Notes: generated from the sequence alone by a model not told the origin. 64,000 nt of DNA from Paracoccus alkanivorans (GCF_003697785.1 NZ_QOKZ01000001.1:124001-188000), one strand, 5' to 3'. Positions 51,074 to 62,093 are shown, counted from the stretch's first letter. Numbers and translations are program-made.

Positions 51074-52393
51074 TCATCCGCCGCGCTTGAGCCTTTGTGC
51101 GACGAACCAATCCAGCCGCTTTTTCAGTTCGCGCTCGAAGCCGCGCTCGATCGGGGTGTAGAGAACCGGGCGCTTCATGCCCTCGGGAAAATAATTCTGA
51201 CCCGAGAACCCGTCCTCGGCATCGTGGTCATAGGCGTAGCCCGCCCCATAGCCCTGTTCCTTCATCATCTTCGTGGGCGCGTTCAGGATATGGGCGGGCG
51301 GCATCAGGCTGCCCGTTCGCCTCGCCTCGGCACGGGAGGCCTTGTAGGCGACATAGCCCGCGTTCGATTTCGGAGACAGCGCCAGGAAGATCACCGCCTG
51401 CGCCAGTGCCAGCTCGCCCTCCGGGCTGCCGAGGCGTTCATACATCGCCCAGGCATCCAGGCAATGCCGTGCCGCCGCCGGTTCCGCCAGCCCGATATCC
51501 TCGATCGCCATGCGGGTGATGCGGCGGGCGAGGTAGCGCGGATCCTCGCCGCCCTCCAGCATCCGGGCCAGCCAGTAGAGCGCGGCATCCGGGTCCGAGC
51601 CGCGCACCGATTTATGCAGGGCCGAGATCAGGTTGTAATGCTCGTCCCCCGACTTGTCGTATTTGGCGGCGCGGCGCATCAGCCGGTTGGCCATGGCCTG
51701 CGCATCCAGCGGCTTGTCGATCTTCCACGCCGCCACCTGCTCGATCAGGTTCAGGACAGTGCGGCCATCGCCATCCGCCATTTCCAGCAGCGCCTCGCGC
51801 GCCTCGGCGGTCAGGGGCAGTTTCCGGCCCAGTTCCCCCTCGGCCCGCTGCGCGAGACGTTCCAGATCGGCGAGGCTCAGCCGTTCCAGCACGATCACCT
51901 GCGCGCGCGACATGACGGCGGCGTTCAGCTCGAACGAGGGGTTCTCGGTCGTGGCGCCGACCAGCAGGATGGTGCCATCCTCCATATGCGGCAGGAAACT
52001 GTCCTGCTGGGCCTTGTTGAAGCGGTGGATCTCGTCGACGAAAAGCAGGGTGCCCCGCCCCTGCCCCCGGCGCAGCTTGGCGGCCTCGAACACCTTGCGC
52101 AAATCCGGGACGCCGGTGAAGATCGCGCTGATCTGGACGAAGGCGAGGTCGGTCTCGTCGGCCAGCAGCCGGGCGATGGTGGTCTTGCCCACCCCCGGTG
52201 GCCCCCAAAGGATCAGCGAGGACAGGCTGCCCGCCGCCAGCATCGAGCCGAGCGGACCGTCCGGGCCAAGCACCCTGTCCTGGCCGATCACATCTGCCAG
52301 CCGCGCAGGACGGATCCTGTCGGCCAGCGGGCGCGTCGCCGGGTTCGGGGGCGTCCTGTCGGATGCGTCGGGGGTGTCGAAAAGATCGGCCAT
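51074..52393 (-). CDS. rarA: Replication-associated recombination protein A (AAA ATPase)
   Basis: A 439-residue RarA/MgsA (WRNIP1 family) clamp-loader-like ATPase that acts at stalled replication forks. Walker A is WGPPGVGKTT (63-72), Walker B is TLLFVDEIHRFNKAQQD, sensor 1 is LVGATTENPSFELN, and the C-terminal tetramerisation domain starts near 250 (HKSVRGSDPDAALYWLARML). NAPTKMMKEQGYGAGY is a family hallmark. The gene is flanked upstream by a shared terminator with the rplQ end of the ribosomal cluster. Confidence 0.95.
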   Translation of the reverse strand: MADLFDTPDASDRTPPNPATRPLADRIRPARLADVIGQDRVLGPDGPLGSMLAAGSLSSLILWGPPGVGKTTIARLLADETDLAFVQISAIFTGVPDLRKVFEAAKLRRGQGRGTLLFVDEIHRFNKAQQDSFLPHMEDGTILLVGATTENPSFELNAAVMSRAQVIVLERLSLADLERLAQRAEGELGRKLPLTAEAREALLEMADGDGRTVLNLIEQVAAWKIDKPLDAQAMANRLMRRAAKYDKSGDEHYNLISALHKSVRGSDPDAALYWLARMLEGGEDPRYLARRITRMAIEDIGLAEPAAARHCLDAWAMYERLGSPEGELALAQAVIFLALSPKSNAGYVAYKASRAEARRTGSLMPPAHILNAPTKMMKEQGYGAGYAYDHDAEDGFSGQNYFPEGMKRPVLYTPIERGFERELKKRLDWFVAQRLKRGG

Positions 52394-52479
52394 GGCAGGC
52401 GCATATTAGGGCGCGGGCGGCGGGACGGAAAGCCCCGGATGGCATTGCCATATTCCGATGCCGCCATGTCGGCAACGAG

Positions 52480-52511
52480 AAACCCCGCCGCTGATGTCAG
52501 CGACGGGGTTT
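52480..52511. terminator. Bidirectional terminator after rplQ
   Basis: AAACCCCG (52480-52487) pairs with CGGGGTTT (52504-52511), with an inner GCTGA/TCAGC stem and a 2+2 bulge. On the + strand TTTT follows. On the minus strand GGGGTTTCTC follows. It lies 60 bp after the rplQ stop and marks the end of the alpha-operon transcript. Confidence 0.75.
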
Positions 52512-52570
52512 TCAATCTTTCGGTCCACGGCCTGCCGCAGGTCCTTGGCGGCATGCTCTGGCGGGACGGT

Positions 52571-52996
52571 TCAGCCTTCGTCGCCCTCGGAGGCCTCGGC
52601 CTCGGCACGTGCGAGATCGGCAGCGCCCTTCGCGCTCGGATCACGGTCGACCAGTTCGATGATCGCCATCGGCGCCATGTCGCCATAGCGGAAACCGGCC
52701 TTCAGGACGCGGACATAGCCGCCCTGACGCTCCTTGTAGCGCTCGCCCAGGATGTCGAACAGCTTGGCGACATGGGCGTCCTGCTTGAGCTGAGAGGCGG
52801 CCTGACGGCGGGCATGCAGGTCGCCGCGCTTGGCCAGCGTGATCAGCTTTTCGACGATGGGACGCAGTTCCTTGGCCTTGGGCAGGGTCGTCTTGATCTG
52901 TTCGTGTTCGATCAGCGAACCGGCCATGTTGGCGAACAGCGCCTTGCGGTGTTCATGGGTGCGGTTGAGACGGCGGTAGCCGCGAGCGTGACGCAT
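52571..52996 (-). CDS. rplQ: 50S ribosomal protein L17
   Basis: The 141-residue L17, located near the peptide exit tunnel. The conserved start [20 protein letters not shown] and [20 protein letters not shown] are exact family marks. [20 protein letters not shown] closes the core. The ~20-residue C terminus is Ala/Glu-rich and acidic, as is usual in alphaproteobacteria. It is the last gene of rpsM-rpsK-rpoA-rplQ, 124 bp after rpoA, which is wider than the spacings inside the spc cluster. Confidence 0.97.
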   Translation of the reverse strand: MRHARGYRRLNRTHEHRKALFANMAGSLIEHEQIKTTLPKAKELRPIVEKLITLAKRGDLHARRQAASQLKQDAHVAKLFDILGERYKERQGGYVRVLKAGFRYGDMAPMAIIELVDRDPSAKGAADLARAEAEASEGDEG

Positions 52997-53120
52997 TTCA
53001 TTTCTCCTTTGACGTCTTTTGCTTTGTCCGGCAGCCCATGCGTGCGGGCCGCTCTCCTTGGGGCGGAATGCCCGGGGTTCGACGGGGCGGGATCACCCGC
53101 CGCCATCGGAATTCTCCGCT

Positions 53121-54137
53121 TCAGAACTGGTCGTCGAAGCGCTTGGCCAGATCCTCGATATTCTCCGGCGGCCAGTCCACGACATCCATGCCCAGATGCA
53201 GGCCCATGCCCGAGAGCACTTCCTTGATCTCGTTCAGGGATTTGCGGCCGAAATTCGGGGTCCGCAGCATCTCTGCCTCGGTTTTCTGGATCAGGTCGCC
53301 GATATAGACGATATTGTCGTTTTTCAAGCAGTTGGCCGAACGGACCGACAGTTCCAGCTCGTCCACCTTCTTGAGCAGGCGCGGATCGAATTCCAGACCG
53401 TCGTCGCTGTCCTGGCGTCCGGCGGCTTCGGGCTCCTCGAAGTTGACGAAGACCGAAAGCTGGTCCTGAACGATGCGGGCGGCATAGGCCACGGCGTCTT
53501 CCGGGGTCAGCGAGCCGTCCGTCTCGATCTTCATGGTCAGCTTGTCGTAATCCAGCACCTGGCCCTCGCGGGTCGGGGTAACTTCATAGCTGACGCGCTT
53601 GACCGGCGAGAAGATCGCATCGATCGGGATCAGGCCGATGGGCGCATCCTCGGGGCGGTTCTTGTCGGCTGCGACATAGCCCTTGCCGGTCTGCACGGTC
53701 AGTTCCATGCTCAGATCGGCGCCCTCGTCCAGATGGCAGATGACATGATCGCGATTCAGCACCGTGATCCCGGCGGTTTCCTGGATATCGCTGGCCTTCA
53801 CCTCGCCTGGGCCCTTGGCCGTCAGCGACAGGCGCTTGGGACCCTCGACTTCCATTTTCAGGGTCACGCCCTTGAGGTTCAGAACGATATCGGTCACATC
53901 CTCGCGGACACCGGCAACGCTGCTGAACTCGTGCAGGACGTTATCGATCTGGACCGAGGTGATGGCAGCGCCTTGCAGCGACGACAGCAGCACACGGCGC
54001 AGCGCGTTGCCGAGCGTCAGGCCAAAGCCCCGCTCCAGCGGCTCTGCGACAAGCGTCGCCGTCCGGGTCGCGTCGGCGCCCGGCTTGACGACAAGCTGCG
54101 TCGGCTTGATCAGTTCGGCCCAATTCTTGTGGATCAT
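53121..54137 (-). CDS. rpoA: DNA-directed RNA polymerase alpha subunit
   Basis: The 338-residue alpha subunit, assembly platform of RNA polymerase. The N-terminal dimerisation domain (about 1-235) carries [20 protein letters not shown], and an acidic linker (about 236-260, [16 protein letters not shown]) follows. The C-terminal domain (about 262-325) has [20 protein letters not shown] and [20 protein letters not shown], which bind UP elements and activators. It sits between rpsK and rplQ as in most bacteria. Confidence 0.98.
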   Translation of the reverse strand: MIHKNWAELIKPTQLVVKPGADATRTATLVAEPLERGFGLTLGNALRRVLLSSLQGAAITSVQIDNVLHEFSSVAGVREDVTDIVLNLKGVTLKMEVEGPKRLSLTAKGPGEVKASDIQETAGITVLNRDHVICHLDEGADLSMELTVQTGKGYVAADKNRPEDAPIGLIPIDAIFSPVKRVSYEVTPTREGQVLDYDKLTMKIETDGSLTPEDAVAYAARIVQDQLSVFVNFEEPEAAGRQDSDDGLEFDPRLLKKVDELELSVRSANCLKNDNIVYIGDLIQKTEAEMLRTPNFGRKSLNEIKEVLSGMGLHLGMDVVDWPPENIEDLAKRFDDQF

Positions 54138-54253
54138 GGGTTTGCCTCCATACTTGTTTCCGAGCCCATGACCGAGGCCGGAAACGCCCGAGGTTGAATA
54201 CGAATTTCCGAACCGCGCGAAAGACGCGCGGCCCGGTGAATGATGATCCAGTA

Positions 54254-54643
54254 TCAGACGCGGCGACGCTTTGGCGGGCGGCAGCCGTTATGCGCGATCG
54301 GGGTCACATCCCGGATGGCGGTAATGTTGAAGCCGACCGCGGCTAGCGCGCGGAGCGCCGATTCGCGGCCCGAGCCGGGGCCCTGCACTTCGACCTCAAG
54401 CGTCTTCACGCCATGTTCCTGGGCCTTGCGACCGGCATCCTCGGCGGCCATCTGGGCGGCGTAAGGAGTCGATTTGCGCGAGCCCTTGAACCCCATCGTG
54501 CCGGCCGACGACCACGAGATCGCGTTGCCCTGCACGTCCGAGATCAGGATCTTGGTATTGTTGAAGCTGGAATTCACATGCGCCACGCCGGTGGCGATGT
54601 TCTTGCGCTCTTTGCGCTTCATGCGGGTTTTATCACGTGCCAT
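54254..54643 (-). CDS. rpsK: 30S ribosomal protein S11
   Basis: The 129-residue S11 of the 30S platform. [20 protein letters not shown] and [20 protein letters not shown] are diagnostic, and the C terminus [18 protein letters not shown] is almost invariant among bacteria. It contacts helix 24 and 45 of 16S rRNA near the decoding-site mRNA exit. It lies 12 bp downstream of rpsM in the same transcript and is followed after 116 bp by rpoA. Confidence 0.98.
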   Translation of the reverse strand: MARDKTRMKRKERKNIATGVAHVNSSFNNTKILISDVQGNAISWSSAGTMGFKGSRKSTPYAAQMAAEDAGRKAQEHGVKTLEVEVQGPGSGRESALRALAAVGFNITAIRDVTPIAHNGCRPPKRRRV

Positions 54644-54655
54644 GTCCGTTCCCCC

Positions 54656-55024
54656 TTACTTCTTCTTGCCGGCGATGGGTTTCGCCGGGCCCTTGCGGGT
54701 ACGGGCATTGGTGTGGGTGCGCTGACCGCGGGTCGGAAGACCGCGGCGATGGCGCAGACCGCGATAGGAGCCAAGATCCATCAGGCGCTTGACGTTCATC
54801 TGCACTTCGCGGCGCAGATCGCCTTCGACGGTCAGGTTGGCGTCGATATATTCGCGAATCTGAAGAACTTCGGAATCCGACAATTCGTTCACACGGCGAG
54901 CAGTGTCGATGCCGACAGCTTCGCAGATTTGTTCGGCATTGGCCGGACCGATGCCATGGATATAAGTCAGTGCGATGGGGACACGCTTCCCCGTCGGAAT
55001 ATTGACGCCAGCAATACGAGCCAC
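54656..55024 (-). CDS. rpsM: 30S ribosomal protein S13
   Basis: The 122-residue S13 of the small-subunit head, which contacts P-site tRNA and forms bridges with the 50[21 protein letters not shown] at the start and [20 protein letters not shown] near the end are diagnostic. It starts with GTG at 55024 after AAGGA, less usual for a highly expressed ribosomal gene. Upstream lies a 206-bp leader with two hairpins, so it probably heads an independent alpha-operon transcript rather than simply following adk. Confidence 0.97.
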   Translation of the reverse strand: MARIAGVNIPTGKRVPIALTYIHGIGPANAEQICEAVGIDTARRVNELSDSEVLQIREYIDANLTVEGDLRREVQMNVKRLMDLGSYRGLRHRRGLPTRGQRTHTNARTRKGPAKPIAGKKK

Positions 55025-55044
55025 GCGTTATCCTTTTCGGTTGC

Positions 55045-55070
55045 GGTTCCGTAGCGCCGGAACCTTTTTT
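55045..55070 (-). promoter_or_regulatory. Leader hairpin of rpsM (also a + strand terminator-like structure)
   Basis: GGTTCCG-TAGCGC-CGGAACC is a 7-bp perfect stem with TTTTTT directly after it on the + strand (AAAAAA before it on the minus strand). It lies 21 bp upstream of the rpsM start in the mRNA leader. No + strand gene needs a terminator here, so a leader role such as translational control is as likely. A second hairpin follows at 55081-55105. Confidence 0.45.
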
Positions 55071-55080
55071 CACAACGTAA

Positions 55081-55105
55081 GGCCCGAAAGCCATGCCTTC
55101 GGGCC
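55081..55105 (-). terminator. Hairpin between adk and rpsM
   Basis: GGCCCGAA (55081-55088) pairs with TTCGGGCC (55098-55105) around a 9-nt loop. In minus-strand order it comes 126 bp after the adk stop and before the rpsM leader hairpin. Only a short T-containing tail follows. It may reduce read-through from the spc part into the alpha part. Confidence 0.45.
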
Positions 55106-55230
55106 GATCTATGGTCCACCCATGAGAGGGTGATTCTCTTTCGAGATGTCGTGATCTAATGGCAGATCACGTCCACGTCAAGGGCATAGGTTAACAAGGG
55201 CTTGACAAAGGGCCGTTTCGTCCCCCGCCC

Positions 55231-55881
55231 CTATTTCCCGGCGAGCGCGGCACCGATCTGCGCGGCAACCTCGTCGATATCGGCCAGCCCGTCCACCGGT
55301 GCCAGCTTGCCCTTGGCATAGTAATAGCCGATCAGCGGCGAGGTCTTCTTGTAATATTCCAGCAGGCGGGTCCGCAGGCTGTCCTCGTTGTCATCGGCGC
55401 GGCGCTTGAGATCGGTCGAGCCGCAAACATCGCAGACACCCGGTTTGGCGGTCGGCTTGGTTTCGTCGTGATAGACCTCGCCGCAATTGCCGCAGGTGAA
55501 ACGGCCGGTGATCCGGCGCACCAGCGCCTCGTCATCGACCTGCATCTCGATGACCGAATCCAGCGCCATCCCGGCCTCATTCAACAGCGCCCCCAGGGCA
55601 TCGGCCTGCGCCAGCGTGCGCGGGAACCCGTCAAAGATAAAGCCCTTGCCGCCTTCGGCCAGCTTCTCCCGGATCAGCCCGATGACGATATCATCCGTGA
55701 CCAGTTGCCCGCGATCCATGACCTCGGCCACCCTTTGGCCCATTTCCGTTCCCGAGGTCCGGGCGGCACGCAGCATGTCGCCGGTGGAAAGCTGCACCAT
55801 GCCGCGCTCTTCGACCAGCTTGCGGGCCTGTGTTCCCTTGCCGGCGCCCGGAGGTCCGAGAAGAATGATATTGATCGTCAT
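55231..55881 (-). CDS. adk: Adenylate kinase
   Basis: A 216-residue adenylate kinase (ATP + AMP = 2 ADP). The P-loop [13 protein letters not shown]-site segments [10 protein letters not shown] and [12 protein letters not shown], and the long LID are clear. The LID carries a four-cysteine zinc site, CGNCG and CDVCGS, typical of Gram-positives and of many alphaproteobacteria. It sits between secY and rpsM, 41 bp after secY, in place of the map/infA/rpmJ genes found in other phyla. Confidence 0.97.
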   Translation of the reverse strand: MTINIILLGPPGAGKGTQARKLVEERGMVQLSTGDMLRAARTSGTEMGQRVAEVMDRGQLVTDDIVIGLIREKLAEGGKGFIFDGFPRTLAQADALGALLNEAGMALDSVIEMQVDDEALVRRITGRFTCGNCGEVYHDETKPTAKPGVCDVCGSTDLKRRADDNEDSLRTRLLEYYKKTSPLIGYYYAKGKLAPVDGLADIDEVAAQIGAALAGK

Positions 55882-55922
55882 GTAGCCTGTGTCCCCCTCG
55901 GCTGGCCGTTCCGGTATACTGG

Positions 55923-57293
<1,371 letters not shown>

Positions 57294-57316
57294 ATTTTCC
57301 GTCCCGTGTCATGACA

Positions 57317-57350
57317 GCGCCGCCGATCCGTTTCCGGGGTCCGGCGGCGC
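57317..57350 (-). other. GC hairpin between rplO and secY
   Basis: GCGCCGCCG (57317-57325) pairs with CGGCGGCGC (57342-57350) around a 16-nt loop. It lies between the two co-transcribed genes, 50 bp after the rplO stop and before the secY ATG. Possible roles are mRNA stability or adjustment of secY expression. No T-run is present. Confidence 0.45.
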
Positions 57351-57400
57351 CTGGAAAACCTGTTTGCTATCTATGAGGCGCGGGCGCCCCGTTCAACAGC

Positions 57401-57868
57401 TTATTCCGCCGCTGCCGGCAGGGTTACCTTGCCACCCGCCTTTTCGACTGCCTCGACAGCCGATTTCGACGCGCCGGTGACGGTGATGTTCAGCTTGGCC
57501 TTCAGCTCGCCCTTGCCCAGCAGCCGGACACCGTCCAGCTTGCGGCGCACGACACCGGCGGCAACCAGCGCATCCTCGGTCACATCGGCCTTGGCGTCCA
57601 GCTTGCCCGCATCGACGAAACGCTGCAGCTGCCCCAGGTTGATGACGGCGAATTTCAGCGCGTTGGGCTTGGTAAAGCCGCGCTTGGGCAGGCGGCGATA
57701 CAGCGGCATCTGGCCGCCTTCATAGCCGTTCAGGGCCACGCCCGAACGCGATTTCTGGCCCTTGATACCACGGCCGGCAGTTTTGCCCTTACCCGAACCG
57801 GGACCACGCGCCACGCGCTTTTTCGTACGGTTCGCGCCTTCGTTATCGCGGATTTCATGCAGTTTCAT
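57401..57868 (-). CDS. rplO: 50S ribosomal protein L15
   Basis: The 155-residue L15, which spans domains of 23S rRNA. The glycine-rich N terminus is diagnostic ([40 protein letters not shown]), as is [20 protein letters not shown]. The C-terminal half has [20 protein letters not shown]. Unusually it does not follow rpmD closely. A 363-bp gap with a terminator-like hairpin and a possible TTGACC promoter separates them. Confidence 0.97.
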   Translation of the reverse strand: MKLHEIRDNEGANRTKKRVARGPGSGKGKTAGRGIKGQKSRSGVALNGYEGGQMPLYRRLPKRGFTKPNALKFAVINLGQLQRFVDAGKLDAKADVTEDALVAAGVVRRKLDGVRLLGKGELKAKLNITVTGASKSAVEAVEKAGGKVTLPAAAE

Positions 57869-57963
57869 ATCGCTTCTCCTGAGCCGGACACGTCCCCGAA
57901 GCGATACAGGACGGACACGGCATTTCTTGGTTATCGAGTCGGCCCGCCTAGGGGCACCGCGGG

Positions 57964-57992
57964 TGAGTAGCGGATGGCGCGGCGCGGGTCAA
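57964..57992 (-). promoter_or_regulatory. Candidate promoter for rplO-secY-adk
   Basis: On the minus strand TTGACC (57992-57987) and TACTCA (57969-57964) are 17 bp apart and end about 95 bp before the rplO ATG. The -35 is good, the -10 is weak. A perfect TATAAT farther upstream (58102-58097) lacks a good -35. One of them is expected if the hairpin before them terminates. Confidence 0.35.
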
Positions 57993-58175
57993 GGGCGCAA
58001 CATCTCATCATATTCTCCAATCCACCGTCGCCCGGATTATCTTCTGCTCTGATATTTCTTGTTTTTACAAGATTGTATCCTGGTATTCTCAGGTGAATTA
58101 TATCAACGGAACATGATCGTCGAGCGATGCATCCCGAAGACAGTCCATCAGAACAGTCCGACCCTCAATAGTAAA

Positions 58176-58201
58176 GGGCGCCCCGGTTTCCCGAGGCGCC
58201 C
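58176..58201 (-). terminator. Terminator-like hairpin after rpmD
   Basis: GGGCGCCCCGG (58176-58186) pairs with CCGAGGCGCCC (58191-58201) over 11 positions with one mismatch around TTTC. On the minus strand CCCTTTAC follows. It begins 31 bp after the rpmD stop, at the expected place of a transcript end. Confidence 0.65.
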
Positions 58202-58231
58202 CTTGCGATAGGATTCCCGAACTGAACCTGA

Positions 58232-58426
58232 TCAGCCGCGTTCTTCCACGATCACCGCGAGATGCGGGATCTTGGCGACCATGCCGCGGATCGCCGGAGT
58301 ATCCTCCAGTTCGCGGGTGCGGTGCATCTTGTTCAGGCCCAGGCCCTTCAGCGTTTCCCGCTGAATGGCAGGGCGGCGGATCGGCGAACCGATCTGCTTG
58401 ACGACGATGGTTTTCTTGTTGGCCAT
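58232..58426 (-). CDS. rpmD: 50S ribosomal protein L30
   Basis: The 64-residue L30, a small protein of the large subunit. [20 protein letters not shown] at the start and [20 protein letters not shown] are the family core. It lies 12 bp after rpsE. In most bacteria rplO follows almost directly. Here a hairpin and a long gap follow instead. Confidence 0.96.
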   Translation of the reverse strand: MANKKTIVVKQIGSPIRRPAIQRETLKGLGLNKMHRTRELEDTPAIRGMVAKIPHLAVIVEERG

Positions 58427-58438
58427 GTCCTTGCCTCC

Positions 58439-59017
58439 TTACGCTTCAGCCGCAGCTTCAGCGGGTGCCTCGGCCGGCTTGTCATGCGAAGGCAGGATAT
58501 CCGCCACCTTCTTGCCGCGGCGCTGTGCGACCGAACGGGGGCTGTTGTTGTTCTTCAGCCCGTCCAGCGTCGCGCGGATCATGTTATAGGGGTTTTGCGA
58601 CCCCAGTGACTTGGCCACGACATCCTGCACGCCCAGCATCTCGAACACGGCGCGCATCGGACCACCGGCGATGATCCCGGTCCCCGGAACAGCCGTCCGC
58701 ATCACCACCTTGCCGGCGCCATGACGGCCCTCGATGTCGTGGTGCAGGGTGCGGCCTTCGCGCAGCGGCACGCGGATCAGGCCACGCTTGGCCTGCTCGG
58801 TCGCCTTGCGGATCGCCTCGGGGACCTCCTTGGCCTTGCCCTTGCCGAAGCCGACACGGCCCCGCTGGTCGCCGACCACCACCAGAGCGGCAAAGCCGAA
58901 GCGCTTGCCCCCCTTGACGGTTTTCGACACGCGGTTGATCGCTACGAGACGATCGGCGAATTCCGGGGTTTCTTCGCGGTCTTCGCGACGGCCCCGACGA
59001 TTTTCACGTTCTGCCAT
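58439..59017 (-). CDS. rpsE: 30S ribosomal protein S5
   Basis: The 192-residue S5 of the small subunit, involved in decoding fidelity. The N-terminal ~25 residues are charged and variable ([20 protein letters not shown]). Then comes the S5 RNA-binding domain [20 protein letters not shown] and [20 protein letters not shown]. The C-terminal domain has [20 protein letters not shown] and [21 protein letters not shown] 59017 follows AAGGAAA and is preferred over an upstream in-frame start. The C terminus is Ala/Glu-rich. Confidence 0.97.
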   Translation of the reverse strand: MAERENRRGRREDREETPEFADRLVAINRVSKTVKGGKRFGFAALVVVGDQRGRVGFGKGKAKEVPEAIRKATEQAKRGLIRVPLREGRTLHHDIEGRHGAGKVVMRTAVPGTGIIAGGPMRAVFEMLGVQDVVAKSLGSQNPYNMIRATLDGLKNNNSPRSVAQRRGKKVADILPSHDKPAEAPAEAAAEA

Positions 59018-59138
59018 ACGGCTTTCCTTATCAAGCTGGCGCAAAATTACGCCGTTATCATCAATCCAGGTGAGCCTTTCGGCCAGGTGGCCCGTTGCTC
59101 CCGGATCATCGGGGTGGCGCAGCCGCCACCCGCAGGGA

Positions 59139-59498
59139 TCAGAACTTCAACCCGCCTTCGCGGGCAGCGTCGGCCAGGGCCTTGATCTTGCCGTGGAACA
59201 GGAAGCCGCCGCGGTCGAAGACAACGTCTTCCACTCCGGCCTTCTTCGCACGTTCGGCAATTGCCGCACCGATCTTGGCGGCGGCCTCGACATTGTTTTT
59301 GCCCACGACGCCCAGATCCTTCTCCAGCGTGCTGGCCGAGGCCAGGGTCACGCCGTTCAGGTCGTCGATGACTTGAACCGAGATGTTCTTGGACGAACGG
59401 TGAACCGACAGACGCGGGCGGCCATTCGACATCGCCCGCAGTTTGTTCCTTACGCGCAAGCGGCGCTTCTGGAACAGCTTTTGCTTTTTCAGTGCCAT
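59139..59498 (-). CDS. rplR: 50S ribosomal protein L18
   Basis: The 119-residue L18, which binds 5S rRNA with L5. The basic start [20 protein letters not shown] is followed by [20 protein letters not shown], and the end [20 protein letters not shown] is typical. It sits 12 bp after rplF and 121 bp before rpsE, a somewhat wide spacing with no recognisable structure. Confidence 0.97.
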   Translation of the reverse strand: MALKKQKLFQKRRLRVRNKLRAMSNGRPRLSVHRSSKNISVQVIDDLNGVTLASASTLEKDLGVVGKNNVEAAAKIGAAIAERAKKAGVEDVVFDRGGFLFHGKIKALADAAREGGLKF

Positions 59499-59510
59499 TT
59501 CTCGCGCCCC

Positions 59511-60044
59511 TTACTTCTTCTTGCCTTCCTTGCGGAGGATATACTCGCCCTTGTAGCGGATACCCTTACCCTTGTAGGGCTCGGGCGCACGCCACTCGCG
59601 GATATTCGCCGCAACCTGGCCGACCAGCTGCTGGTCGATCCCTTCGACAACCACTTCGGTCTGCTTCGGGGCGGTGATCGTCACGCCCTCGGGCGTTTCG
59701 AAATTCACCTCGTGGCTGTAGCCCAGGGACAGTTTCAGGGTCTTGCCCTGCATCTGCGCGCGGTAGCCCACGCCCTGGATTTCCAGCTCTTTCCTGAAGC
59801 CTTCCGACACGCCCTGCGCCAGGTTCGCTACCATGGTGCGGGTCATGCCCCATTGCTGGCGCGCCCGCTTGGACAGGCCGCGAGGCTTGACCGAAACGGA
59901 ACCGTCTTCCAGCACCAGGTCGACATCGTCATTCGCCGTGAAGCTGCGGGTGCCCTTGGGCCCCTTCACCTCGATCGTCTGACCCTTGATCTCGGCCGTC
60001 ACGCCCTTGGGCAGTTCGACCGGTCTTTTACCAATCCGAGACAT
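59511..60044 (-). CDS. rplF: 50S ribosomal protein L6
   Basis: The 177-residue L6 near the factor-binding site. The start [20 protein letters not shown], the segment [20 protein letters not shown] and the C-terminal [20 protein letters not shown] are diagnostic. It lies 12 bp after rpsH in the spc order. Confidence 0.98.
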   Translation of the reverse strand: MSRIGKRPVELPKGVTAEIKGQTIEVKGPKGTRSFTANDDVDLVLEDGSVSVKPRGLSKRARQQWGMTRTMVANLAQGVSEGFRKELEIQGVGYRAQMQGKTLKLSLGYSHEVNFETPEGVTITAPKQTEVVVEGIDQQLVGQVAANIREWRAPEPYKGKGIRYKGEYILRKEGKKK

Positions 60045-60056
60045 CTGCTGCCCTCC

Positions 60057-60455
60057 TTAGAATACCGTGCAGAGGACTTCGCCGCCGACATTGGCATTGC
60101 GAGCCGCTGCATCCGACATGACGCCCTTGGGAGTCGACACGATCGAAACGCCCAGGCCCTGACGGACCTGCGGGATTTCCTTGGCGCCGGCATAGACGCG
60201 GCGGCCCGGCTTCGATACGCGCGACAATTCCCGGATGACCGGGGTGCCGTCGAAATATTTCAGGCCGATTTCCAGCTCCGTATGGCCGGCATCGGTGGTC
60301 ACTTCCTCGTAGCCGCGGATGTAACCTTCTGCTTTCAGCACGTCCAGAACCCAAGCGCGCAGCTTGGAGGCAGGAGTGCGCACGGTCGATTTGCCGCGCA
60401 TCTGCGCATTGCGGATGCGGGTCAGCATATCGCCGAGAGGATCGTTCATCGACAT
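60057..60455 (-). CDS. rpsH: 30S ribosomal protein S8
   Basis: The 132-residue S8, which binds helix 21 of 16S rRNA. In E. coli it also represses the spc operon by binding the rplE leader. Start [20 protein letters not shown] and the C-terminal [20 protein letters not shown] are diagnostic. ATG 60455 gives the standard length, and a second ATG two codons later is possible. The gene lies 10 bp after rpsN. Confidence 0.97.
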   Translation of the reverse strand: MSMNDPLGDMLTRIRNAQMRGKSTVRTPASKLRAWVLDVLKAEGYIRGYEEVTTDAGHTELEIGLKYFDGTPVIRELSRVSKPGRRVYAGAKEIPQVRQGLGVSIVSTPKGVMSDAAARNANVGGEVLCTVF

Positions 60456-60465
60456 ATCTGCCCCC

Positions 60466-60771
60466 TTACCAGCTGGATTTGACCATGCCGGGGATATAGC
60501 CGTTCGAGCCAAGCTCGCGCAGCGCGATCCGCGACAGTTTCAGTTTGCGGTAATACGCGTGCGGACGGCCGCTGAGCTGGCAGCGGTTGTGCAGACGCGT
60601 AGCCGAGGAATTCCGCGGCAGTTCGGCCAGCTTCAGCGTGGCCTTGAACCGCTCTTCCATCGGGCGGGACTGATCCTTGATGATCTCGTTCAGTTCGGCG
60701 CGCTTGGCGGCGTATTTCTGAACCAGTTTCGCGCGTTTCTTCTCGCGCTCTACCATCGACTTCTTTGCCAT
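60466..60771 (-). CDS. rpsN: 30S ribosomal protein S14 (zinc-independent form)
   Basis: The 101-residue long form of S14, lacking the CxxC zinc motifs of the short form. [20 protein letters not shown] at the start and [20 protein letters not shown] in the second half identify it. It is 19 bp after rplE. No short zinc-type paralogue is present in this window. Confidence 0.97.
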   Translation of the reverse strand: MAKKSMVEREKKRAKLVQKYAAKRAELNEIIKDQSRPMEERFKATLKLAELPRNSSATRLHNRCQLSGRPHAYYRKLKLSRIALRELGSNGYIPGMVKSSW

Positions 60772-60790
60772 ATCTTCTTCCCTCCGCGAC

Positions 60791-61351
60791 TCAGCTGCTG
60801 AACGGCATGTTGAAATGCTTCAACAGCGACTTCGCTTCCGCGTCGGTCTTCGCGGTGGTGCAGATGATGATGTCCATCCCCAGAACTTCGTCGACCTTGT
60901 CGAAGTTGATTTCCGGGAACACGATGTGCTCTTTCAGGCCCATGGCATAGTTGCCGCGGCCATCGAAAGCCGTGCCCTTGACGCCGCGGAAGTCGCGGAC
61001 GCGGGGCAGCGCGATATTGATCAGGCGGTCAAGGAACTCATACATCCGGTCGCCGCGCAGCGTCACCTTGGCGCCCAGGGGCATGTCCTCGCGGACACGG
61101 AAGCCGGCGATCGAGTTCTTCGCCTTGGTGATCACGGCCTTCTGGCCGGCGATCAGCGACAGTTCCTCGGCGCCCTGCTTGACCTTCTTGGTGTCCTTGA
61201 CGGCCTCGCCGATACCCATGTTCAGGACGATCTTGTCCAGGCGCGGGATCTGCATGTCGTTCTTGTAGCCGAACTCTTCCTTGAGAGCGGCCTTGATCTT
61301 GTCGCGGAACTGCGCCTTCAGGCGCGGCGTGTATTTCGAAGCGTCCAGCAT
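60791..61351 (-). CDS. rplE: 50S ribosomal protein L5
   Basis: The 186-residue L5, which binds 5S rRNA and P-site t[23 protein letters not shown] and [20 protein letters not shown] are diagnostic, as is the end [20 protein letters not shown]. Its ATG shares a base with the rplX stop (TGATG), so translation is coupled. Confidence 0.98.
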   Translation of the reverse strand: MLDASKYTPRLKAQFRDKIKAALKEEFGYKNDMQIPRLDKIVLNMGIGEAVKDTKKVKQGAEELSLIAGQKAVITKAKNSIAGFRVREDMPLGAKVTLRGDRMYEFLDRLINIALPRVRDFRGVKGTAFDGRGNYAMGLKEHIVFPEINFDKVDEVLGMDIIICTTAKTDAEAKSLLKHFNMPFSS

Positions 61352-61656
61352 CAGATCACGTCTCCCGTGGTCTTGGCGAAACGGACCTTCTTGCCGTCTT
61401 CCACGCGGAAGCCGACGCGGGTCGCTTTGCCGTTCTTGTCCATCAGAGCCAGGTTCGACAGGTCGATCGGCATCGCCTTCGGCACGCGGCCGCCCTGGCT
61501 TGCCTGGGTCTGGCGCTGGTGACGGATCGCGATGTTCACGCCGTCAACGATGGCCTTGTTGTCCTTGGGCATCACGGCAGTGATCTCGCCCTGCTTGCCC
61601 TTATCCTTGCCGGCCAGCACGACGACCTTGTCGCCCTTTTTCAGCTTGGCAGCCAT
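61351..61656 (-). CDS. rplX: 50S ribosomal protein L24
   Basis: The 101-residue L24, an assembly initiator of the 50S subunit. The KOW motif [20 protein letters not shown] is at the start, followed by [20 protein letters not shown]. It overlaps rplN (TAATG) and rplE (TGATG) by one base each, the tightest spacing in the cluster. ATG 61656 gives the standard length. Confidence 0.97.
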   Translation of the reverse strand: MAAKLKKGDKVVVLAGKDKGKQGEITAVMPKDNKAIVDGVNIAIRHQRQTQASQGGRVPKAMPIDLSNLALMDKNGKATRVGFRVEDGKKVRFAKTTGDVI

Positions 61657-62024
61657 TACAGCACCTCCGGAGCAAGCGAGATGATCTTCATGAAGTTCTT
61701 GGCGCGCAGCTCGCGCACGACCGGCCCGAAGATACGGGTTCCGACGGGCTCGCCCTGGTTGTTCAGGATGACGGCGGCGTTGCGGTCGAAACGGATCGAG
61801 GTTCCGTCCTCGCGCTTTACTTCCTTGGCGGTCCGAACGACGACGGCCTTGCGCACATCGCCTTTCTTGACCCGGCCCCGTGGGATGGCTTCCTTGACGG
61901 ACACGACGATAATGTCGCCCACCGACGCATAGCGACGGTGCGAACCACCCAGGACCTTGATGCACTGCACCCGGCGCGCGCCGGAGTTGTCAGCGACATC
62001 CAGATTAGTCTGCATCTGGATCAT
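61656..62024 (-). CDS. rplN: 50S ribosomal protein L14
   Basis: The 122-residue L14 of the intersubunit bridge region. The start [20 protein letters not shown] and the middle [20 protein letters not shown] are nearly invariant, and [20 protein letters not shown] ends it. It follows rpsQ after 69 bp and overlaps rplX by one base. Confidence 0.98.
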   Translation of the reverse strand: MIQMQTNLDVADNSGARRVQCIKVLGGSHRRYASVGDIIVVSVKEAIPRGRVKKGDVRKAVVVRTAKEVKREDGTSIRFDRNAAVILNNQGEPVGTRIFGPVVRELRAKNFMKIISLAPEVL

Positions 62025-62093
62025 TTGGTTTCTCCCGACCTTTGGGGACCGGCACTTCCGGCCCCAGGGTTTCGATTAATTCTGGTAAAGAGG

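Larger units (their letters stand above)
57869..58231. other. Unusual gap between rpmD and rplO
   Basis: 363 bp without a gene inside the ribosomal cluster. In transcription order it holds a hairpin (58176-58201), an AT-rich middle part with TATAAT on the minus strand (58102-58097), and a TTGACC/TACTCA pair closer to rplO. No open frame of note was found. The lower GC compared with the flanking genes stands out. Confidence 0.6.

Noticed and set aside
51095..54197. Long + strand open frames opposite rarA, rplQ and rpoA
   Set aside because: They are antisense to genes with complete catalytic or family motifs and show no features of their own.
58734..60482. A 582-codon + strand frame opposite rpsE, rplR, rplF and rpsH
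   Set aside because: It runs antisense across four ribosomal genes, including their intergenic spaces, so it cannot be a conserved protein.
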